Below are positions 39,236 through 43,490 of a stretch of DNA of 43,490 bases, piece after piece. Position 1 is the stretch's first letter; the number at the start of each line of letters is the position of its first letter. The notes under the pieces were generated by a model. The model searched no databases. It worked only from the letters and a program-made list of their open reading frames with translations, and was not told the origin of the DNA. This DNA is from Glycomyces salinus (GTDB taxonomy: Bacteria; Actinomycetota; Actinomycetes; Mycobacteriales; Micromonosporaceae), in the NCBI RefSeq assembly GCF_016428645.1, contig NZ_JAELXW010000055.1, positions 1-43,490 on the forward strand. Direction: 5' to 3'. The translations under genes were made by a program, and so were the position numbers.

Positions 39236-40657
39236 TCAGGAGCGTCCAGTGTGGGCGGTGAGGTAGTCGCGGATCGCCTCGGGGTCGTCGCCGCCGGCCC
39301 AGCCGATGTAGCCGTCGGGGCGCACGACCAGGGCCTCCCCGTCGGGGTCCGTCGAGGCCGCGCTGGTGACCACGCCGTCGATCTCGAACTTCTCGGTGCT
39401 GTCGAGGACGGCGAACCGCCCGCCTCGCAGGGCCTCGTACAGCCGGGCGCCGCCGGCCAGGTCGCGGTCGGCGGCGCGGTGGCCCACCAGGTGGTTCTCG
39501 CCGTGGTCGTGGCCGTACCGGATGCCGACGCCGCTGATCATGCCCATCGCCTTCTCCTGCAAGGGCTTGATGTGGAGGGCGGCGGCCGCCGCGAGTCCGC
39601 CGATCGCGGCCTTGACGCGTGAGCGCTCGGCGGCCAGCCGGATCATCGCGCCGCTGGAGCGCAGGACCAGCTTGCCGACCGGGTGGCGCTCGTCGTTGTA
39701 GCTGTCGAGCAGTTCGGGGTCGGCGCCGCGGAGCACTGCGGCGAGCTTCCAGGACAGGTTTGCCGCGTCCTGGAGGCCGGTGTTCATGCCCTGGCCGCCC
39801 GCCGGTGAGTGGCAGTGGGCCGCGTCGCCTGCCAGGAAGACGTTGCCGTCCCGGTAGTCGGGGACCTGTCGCTCGTCGGAGTGGAACCGGGAGATCCAGC
39901 GGGGGCTGTGCATCCCGAAGTCGGTGCCGAACGCCAGGCGGGCGGCCTCCTTGATCTCTTCGAGGTCGATCGGCTCGTCGTCGCCCTTCTGGTCGGCGCT
40001 GTTCCAGGCGAAGATCCGCCAGTACTCGTCGCCGAAGGTGGCGACGAAGCAGAAGGCGCCGTTGATGCCCTGGATCGCGGGGCTCTCGGCGGGCGGTTCG
40101 TTGAGCTTGACGTCGGCGAGCATGATCGACTTCAGCACGGACTCGCCGGGGAAGGGCATGCCGACGGCCTGCCGCACCGCGCTGCCGACGCCGTCGGCTC
40201 CGACGACGTAGGTCGCGGTCCAGTCGCCCTGTTCGGTGTGGACGGTGACGAGGCCGTCGCTCTGGTCGATCCCGGTGACCTTGTGGTCGTAGTGGAACTT
40301 CGCGCCGGCGTCGAGGGCGCGCCGCAGCAGGACCTTCTCGACGTTGTACTGCGGCGTCATCAGCAGGTACGGGAAACGGGACTCGAGGTGGGCCAGGTGG
40401 AGTGTGACCCGGTTGAACAGGCGGATTCCGCCGAGCCGGGCGCCGCCGAGGGACAGCAGCTCCTCGGCCAGGCCGCGGGCGTCGAACTCCTCCATGGTGC
40501 GGGCGTGGACGCCGAAGGCGCGGGAGAGGTTCGAGAGGTCGGATCCGCGCCTTTCGAGGACGGCGACGTCGATTCCCGCTTCGGCGAGGTCGCCCGCGAG
40601 CAGGAGGCCGGTGGGGCCGGCACCGACGACGATGACTTGAGCCTGGTTCTCAGACAT
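39236..40657 (-). CDS. FAD-dependent aromatic monooxygenase (PheA/TfdB family)
   Basis: This 473-residue flavin hydroxylase has the FAD loop VIVVGAGPTGLLLAGDLAEAG, GADGVGSAVRQAVG and GNVFLAGDAAHCHSPAGGQG. A C-terminal thioredoxin-like region ends the chain (LYEALRGGRFAVLD...VVRPDGYIGWAG). Relatives hydroxylate phenols, polyketides or drugs such as rifamycins and tetracyclines; which applies is unknown. AGGGGG lies 8 nt before the ATG. A perfect AT-rich palindrome 33-58 nt upstream suggests repression relieved by the substrate. Confidence 0.92.
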   Translation of the reverse strand: MSENQAQVIVVGAGPTGLLLAGDLAEAGIDVAVLERRGSDLSNLSRAFGVHARTMEEFDARGLAEELLSLGGARLGGIRLFNRVTLHLAHLESRFPYLLMTPQYNVEKVLLRRALDAGAKFHYDHKVTGIDQSDGLVTVHTEQGDWTATYVVGADGVGSAVRQAVGMPFPGESVLKSIMLADVKLNEPPAESPAIQGINGAFCFVATFGDEYWRIFAWNSADQKGDDEPIDLEEIKEAARLAFGTDFGMHSPRWISRFHSDERQVPDYRDGNVFLAGDAAHCHSPAGGQGMNTGLQDAANLSWKLAAVLRGADPELLDSYNDERHPVGKLVLRSSGAMIRLAAERSRVKAAIGGLAAAAALHIKPLQEKAMGMISGVGIRYGHDHGENHLVGHRAADRDLAGGARLYEALRGGRFAVLDSTEKFEIDGVVTSAASTDPDGEALVVRPDGYIGWAGGDDPEAIRDYLTAHTGRS

Positions 40658-40689
40658 GGCATGTCCCCCTTGGGGTGTGAGGCGATGAC

Positions 40690-40715
40690 TTTAATTCATC
40701 ACTTGATGAATTAAA
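40690..40715 (-). promoter_or_regulatory. Perfect AT-rich operator palindrome before the monooxygenase
   Basis: TTTAATTCATCA and its exact complement are separated by CT. It is strikingly AT-rich for this genome and overlaps the expected promoter (a TATCTT -10-like box adjoins it). It is typical of a TetR or MarR operator. No regulator gene is adjacent. Confidence 0.75.
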
Positions 40716-40810
40716 GATAGCAGCCGCGGGCACGCAAACAGAACCCCTTGGGGAGCATTCAAAGAGAGATACGGGCCACATGAGCCGAAGCGACGCCCGG
40801 AAACGTAATC

Positions 40811-40842
40811 AGGGCCGCGGGTGGTGAGAAACCCGCGGCCCT
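40811..40842 (-). terminator. Terminator hairpin after the baeRF-like gene
   Basis: A perfect 12-bp stem, AGGGCCGCGGGT and its complement around an 8-nt loop, lies 55 nt downstream of the baeRF-like stop. It may work in both directions. Confidence 0.7.
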
Positions 40843-40863
40843 GTTCGTACTGCCGGGACCAAG

Positions 40864-40882
40864 TTAGCATAGGCTAACCTAA
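40864..40882. promoter_or_regulatory. IdeR/DtxR-type iron box, orphan position
   Basis: TTAGCATAGGCTAACCTAA matches the 19-bp iron-box consensus at 17 positions. It lies 15 nt after the baeRF-like stop, before that gene's terminator, and 207 nt upstream of the monooxygenase. No siderophore or iron-storage gene follows directly. Confidence 0.65.
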
Positions 40883-40897
40883 TCCTCAAGTGGGGGG

Positions 40898-42064
40898 TCA
40901 CCAGCGCAGGAACGCGCCGACCCCTTCGGCCTTCTCCGGCAGGCGCACCCCGTCACCGAGGATCGACACCCGCGCGTCCGAGGCCAGGGCCATCTCGATC
41001 ATCTGCTCCCCCAGCCGCGCCTCGGCAACGGACGTGGCCGCGTCCGCGTCGCCCGGGACCAGGCCGTCGGCCAGGACCGACCCGGGCGGGATGCGACGGC
41101 CGCTCCAGACCGAGTCGAACTCCAGCAGCAGCCGGTCGGCCCGGCCGGCCTGGAGTGCCTCCACGGTCTGGGCCGAACCGAGCGCGGCCTTCGGCGGCGC
41201 CTCCCGGAAATCGGCCGCCAAGCGCTCGTCGCGCGCCCGGCGCGCCCGGGCCGTCTCGGGAGCCAGGGTCTGCTGAATCTGAGCCGGGCTGGCCTGCCTG
41301 AGCACCCGCTGCGAGGCGACCACCTCGGTCTTCAGGGCGCTGCTCAGATGCTTCGAGGCCGCCTCGACCAGTTCCGGCTCGCCGGTGACGAGCAGGAACT
41401 CCCAGCCGAAGGCCGTCACGTGGTTCTCCAGCGTGGTGTGGGCGGCGGCCAGGAAGCGGGTGAGGTGCTCATTGAGGCGGACGTCGAACAGGTCGGTCTG
41501 GGTCACCCCGCTCTGCCCCTGGCGCTTGCCCCAGGGATTGCGCTGGGTGGCAGGGCCGACGAGTTCGCGCCACTCCTCGGTGTGCGCCTCGAAGGACAGC
41601 CCGGAGATCTCCGAGCAGCGGCCGAATCGGCTGTCGAGGATGCGCATGCCCTTGCCGTCGACGACGGCGATGCCGACCGGCGAGCCTTCGGCCCAGGCCG
41701 CGAACATGGGCGAGATATGAGAGCGCGGCGCGAGAGCGACGCGGTCGGTCAAGGGCGTCTGCATCTCGACGGTGTAGCTCTCGCCGTCGCCGAGCGGGAT
41801 GAACAGGGCCCGCCCGACACCCGGGGCGCCGGGGTCGACCAGGCGCTCGATCTCCAGATCGAGATCGCGGAGCCGCCGCTTGAGCACGTCCTGCAGCTGC
41901 GGCTCGACCGACTCGAGCAGGGTCTTGACGCCCTGTTCGAGCCGCTTCTTCCAGGGCGGCTGCGATCCCTCCTGCCGGGGGTCGGCGTTGACGTAGAGCG
42001 AGAGCACGCCGGTTTCGTCACGCAGGTTCACCAGGCGCAGTTGCGTCTCGCGGTCCATCGGCAT
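40898..42064 (-). CDS. baeRF/VLRF1-like release-factor family protein
   Basis: This 388-residue protein resembles the bacterial/archaeal eRF1-like (baeRF, VLRF1) families described by comparative genomics as possible tRNA- or peptidyl-tRNA-acting ribosome factors. The N-terminal half has VLSLYVNADPRQ. The middle has VGIAVVDGKGMRILDSRFG, the charged WGKRQGQSG loop and HLTRFLAAAHTTLENH. The C-terminal part resembles the eRF1 domain 3 fold (EALQAGRADRLLLE, LGEQMIEMALASDARV). A catalytic Gln as in Vms1-type members could be the one in the loop, but I cannot assign it. The start is ATG 42064, with AGGAGGAGG 5 nt upstream. Confidence 0.75.
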   Translation of the reverse strand: MPMDRETQLRLVNLRDETGVLSLYVNADPRQEGSQPPWKKRLEQGVKTLLESVEPQLQDVLKRRLRDLDLEIERLVDPGAPGVGRALFIPLGDGESYTVEMQTPLTDRVALAPRSHISPMFAAWAEGSPVGIAVVDGKGMRILDSRFGRCSEISGLSFEAHTEEWRELVGPATQRNPWGKRQGQSGVTQTDLFDVRLNEHLTRFLAAAHTTLENHVTAFGWEFLLVTGEPELVEAASKHLSSALKTEVVASQRVLRQASPAQIQQTLAPETARARRARDERLAADFREAPPKAALGSAQTVEALQAGRADRLLLEFDSVWSGRRIPPGSVLADGLVPGDADAATSVAEARLGEQMIEMALASDARVSILGDGVRLPEKAEGVGAFLRW

Positions 42065-42144
42065 AGCGGCCTCCTCCTGTCGAGCGGGATTCGCCTCAGG
42101 ATATTCCCGCAGAAGGCCTTCCGTGAACGTTTCGGCCGCTGAGG

Positions 42145-42870
42145 CTAAACGGCGCAGCCCTCGGGGCCGCACGCTTCGGCCCCTTCACCGCCCTCGATGG
42201 TGGTGATCTCGGGCCGCCTTTCGCCCCAAGCCTTCTCGAGGATCTCCGCGAACAGCTCGGTCGGCTGGGCGCCGGAGATGCCGTATTTGCCGTCGATGAC
42301 GAAGAAGGGCACCCCGGTCGCCCCGAGCGCGGCGGCCTCGGCCTCGTCGCGCCGGACGGCGTCGCGGTAGGCCGATGGGTCGTCGAGGACCTCGACGACC
42401 TCGGTCCGGTCGAGCCCGGCCGAGACGGCGACCTCGATGACGCGCTCGCGGTTCCACAGCGAGTCCTCGTCGGCGAAGTTGGCCTTGTAGAAGGCGTCCC
42501 AGGCCGCCGGCTCCAGTCCGCGGTCGGCGGCCAGGTGCAGCAGGCGGTGCAGGTCGAAGGAGTTGCCGTGGTCGCGGCCCTCGGTCCGGTACTCCAGTCC
42601 CTCGGCCGAGGCGAGGCCGCCGAGCTTGTACTCGTTGGCCTGCGCCTGAGCCGGACTGATGCCGTACTTCTCGGCGATCATGGGCACGACCTCGGTGACG
42701 TCGGCCGGGTCGCGCTCGGGGTCGAGTTCGAAGGAACGGTGCCGGACCTCGACCTTGTCGCCGGAGTCGAACTGCCGCACGGCCTTGTCGAATCGGGCCT
42801 TGCCCACGTAGCACCAGGGGCAGGCGATGTCGGACCAGATTTCGACGGAAAGAGTCTCAGTGTCGCTCAC
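42145..42870 (-). CDS. DsbA family oxidoreductase, FrnE-like
   Basis: This 241-residue thioredoxin-fold protein has the CPWC active site (Cys17-Cys20), an all-helical insertion and the cis-Pro loop GATGVPFFVIDGKYGISGAQ. It has no signal peptide, so it is cytosolic. The C-terminal CGPEGCAV gives a second CX4C pair (Cys234/Cys239), the feature known for Deinococcus FrnE, where it supports redox function and oxidative-stress tolerance. It probably acts as a disulfide oxidoreductase or isomerase. It lies 80 nt upstream of the baeRF-like gene on the same strand. Confidence 0.93.
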   Translation of the reverse strand: MSDTETLSVEIWSDIACPWCYVGKARFDKAVRQFDSGDKVEVRHRSFELDPERDPADVTEVVPMIAEKYGISPAQAQANEYKLGGLASAEGLEYRTEGRDHGNSFDLHRLLHLAADRGLEPAAWDAFYKANFADEDSLWNRERVIEVAVSAGLDRTEVVEVLDDPSAYRDAVRRDEAEAAALGATGVPFFVIDGKYGISGAQPTELFAEILEKAWGERRPEITTIEGGEGAEACGPEGCAV

Positions 42871-42948
42871 CCAGGCTCGAACGCCGGGCGGGGAACTCGT
42901 ATTCCACCGGCCGATGCGCGGGTGACCACGGTTACCGCCTTCTCTGGC

Positions 42949-43269
42949 TCAGCGCGTGGCGATGAGCCGCCGCACCGGAATCGGCATGGACGCGCCCAGC
43001 CGCGAGCAGGCCCGCAGCCGCCGCTCGGAGGCCGAGGGAAGATACAGCGAGTCCAGGAACACCTCGGCGTCCTCGACCCCGCCGAGCCTGAAGACGAACC
43101 GCCGCCGCTCCTCCCCGACCAGCGTCAATCCCGCCTCACCGAAAAGCGCCGACACCAGCCACTCGTACGGCCGCCGCCCACCGTCGAACTCCCGCCCGAG
43201 CACCCGCTCGGTGATCCCGGGCCGCTCGGCGTGAAACCGCCCCACATACCCGGCCCAATCGTCGCCCAT
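42949..43269 (-). pseudogene. Methyltransferase-like protein missing its SAM-binding core
   Basis: The 106-residue product joins what look like the two ends of an actinobacterial class I methyltransferase. The N-terminal signature is FHAERPGITERVLGRE with RRPYEWLVSAL. The C-terminal part reads GLTLVGEERRRFVFRL, DAEVFLDSLYLP and IPVRRLIATR. The glycine-rich SAM motif and the strands between them are absent; the joint is near residue 42. The reading frame is intact. This is an inference from remembered family members. It may be an in-frame deletion product, and a small retained function is possible. Confidence 0.6.
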
Positions 43270-43372
43270 CCCGCCAGGCTACGACCGACTGAGACCCCGA
43301 ACACCCTGGACTCGCACCCAAGCCAACGTTCGGGTACCCTATGTCACGCTCGGCGCGCCCCCACGCGCCCAA

Positions 43373-43444
43373 GGGTGCTTAGCTCAGCGGTAGAGCGCTG
43401 CCCTTACAAGGCAGATGTCACTGGTTCGAACCCAGTAGCGCCCA
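43373..43444 (+). tRNA. tRNA-Val (anticodon TAC)
   Basis: The 72-nt cloverleaf is complete. The acceptor is GGGTGCT/AGCGCCC with one G-U, then the D arm, the anticodon stem CTGCC/GGCAG with loop CTTACAA, and the T arm ACTGG-TTCGAAC-CCAGT. The discriminator is A and CCA is not encoded. It reads GUA codons. The following 46 nt to the window end hold nothing recognisable. Confidence 0.97.
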
Positions 43445-43490
43445 CAGAGTCGGACATATAGGCAGTTACATCTCATATCAAATGATCCGG

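Noticed and set aside
40780-40827. A 15-codon + strand ORF (MSRSDARKRNQGRGW) ending in the loop of the 40811 hairpin
   Set aside because: No clear ribosome site, very short, and the hairpin is better explained as a terminator of the minus-strand gene.

Overview
This window comes from a high-GC actinomycete. The evidence is strong GC bias at third codon positions, frequent GTG starts, ATGA/GTGA overlaps between genes, an arg cluster of actinobacterial type, DesK/NarL-type two-component systems and leaderless-looking starts. A Glycomycetales-like actinomycete would fit, but that is a guess; only the phylum-level call is secure. Most of the window is core genome, with small accessory patches.

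Layout, left to right. 131-7435 (+): Tex, a histidine kinase/LuxR-type regulator pair, an MMPL transporter and an HdeD-like membrane protein. Between the last two sits a two-repeat type I-E CRISPR relic without cas genes. 7486-7755 (-): an orphan ribbon-helix-helix protein. 7871-15189 (-): an arginine operon transcribed argC-argJ-argB-argD-argF-argR-argH, with two tandem ARG boxes in front of argC and no argG. Most junctions overlap by 4 nt. The two that do not (argC/argJ and argF/argR) carry homologous 97-98 nt spacers whose hairpin stem shows compensatory changes. 15240-16742: a TnpB-only IS200/IS605-type element ending at the 3' end of a second regulator/kinase pair (16738-18542, -). 18637-20640 (-): a DUF4190 protein and a transpeptidase-like protein that has lost all three catalytic motifs.

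20760-26605 (-): translation genes infC-rpmI-rplT-trmH-like, then pheS-pheT. infC appears to start at AUC behind a structured leader. pheS is preceded by a leaderless small ORF and competing RNA stems. 26914-28113 (-): a PH-domain membrane protein and a VapBC-like pair. 28235-29716 (+): aminopeptidase P. 30218-31657 (+): a second, lower-GC TnpB with a half-lost zinc ribbon, whose stop overlaps the start of aconitase (31654-34377).

34503-43444: a DUF3291 protein, three flavoprotein monooxygenases, two tandem endonuclease/exonuclease/phosphatase paralogues (one with a Tat signal), a baeRF/VLRF1-like protein, an FrnE-like DsbA, an apparently core-deleted methyltransferase and tRNA-Val(TAC). Regulatory DNA here includes a perfect AT-rich operator palindrome in front of one monooxygenase and an orphan IdeR/DtxR-type iron box.

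The strongest leads for something undescribed are the duplicated arg-operon spacer, the pheS and infC leaders, the motif-less transpeptidase and the TnpB-aconitase fusion of transcription units. All family calls were made by eye from motifs; no database search was run.
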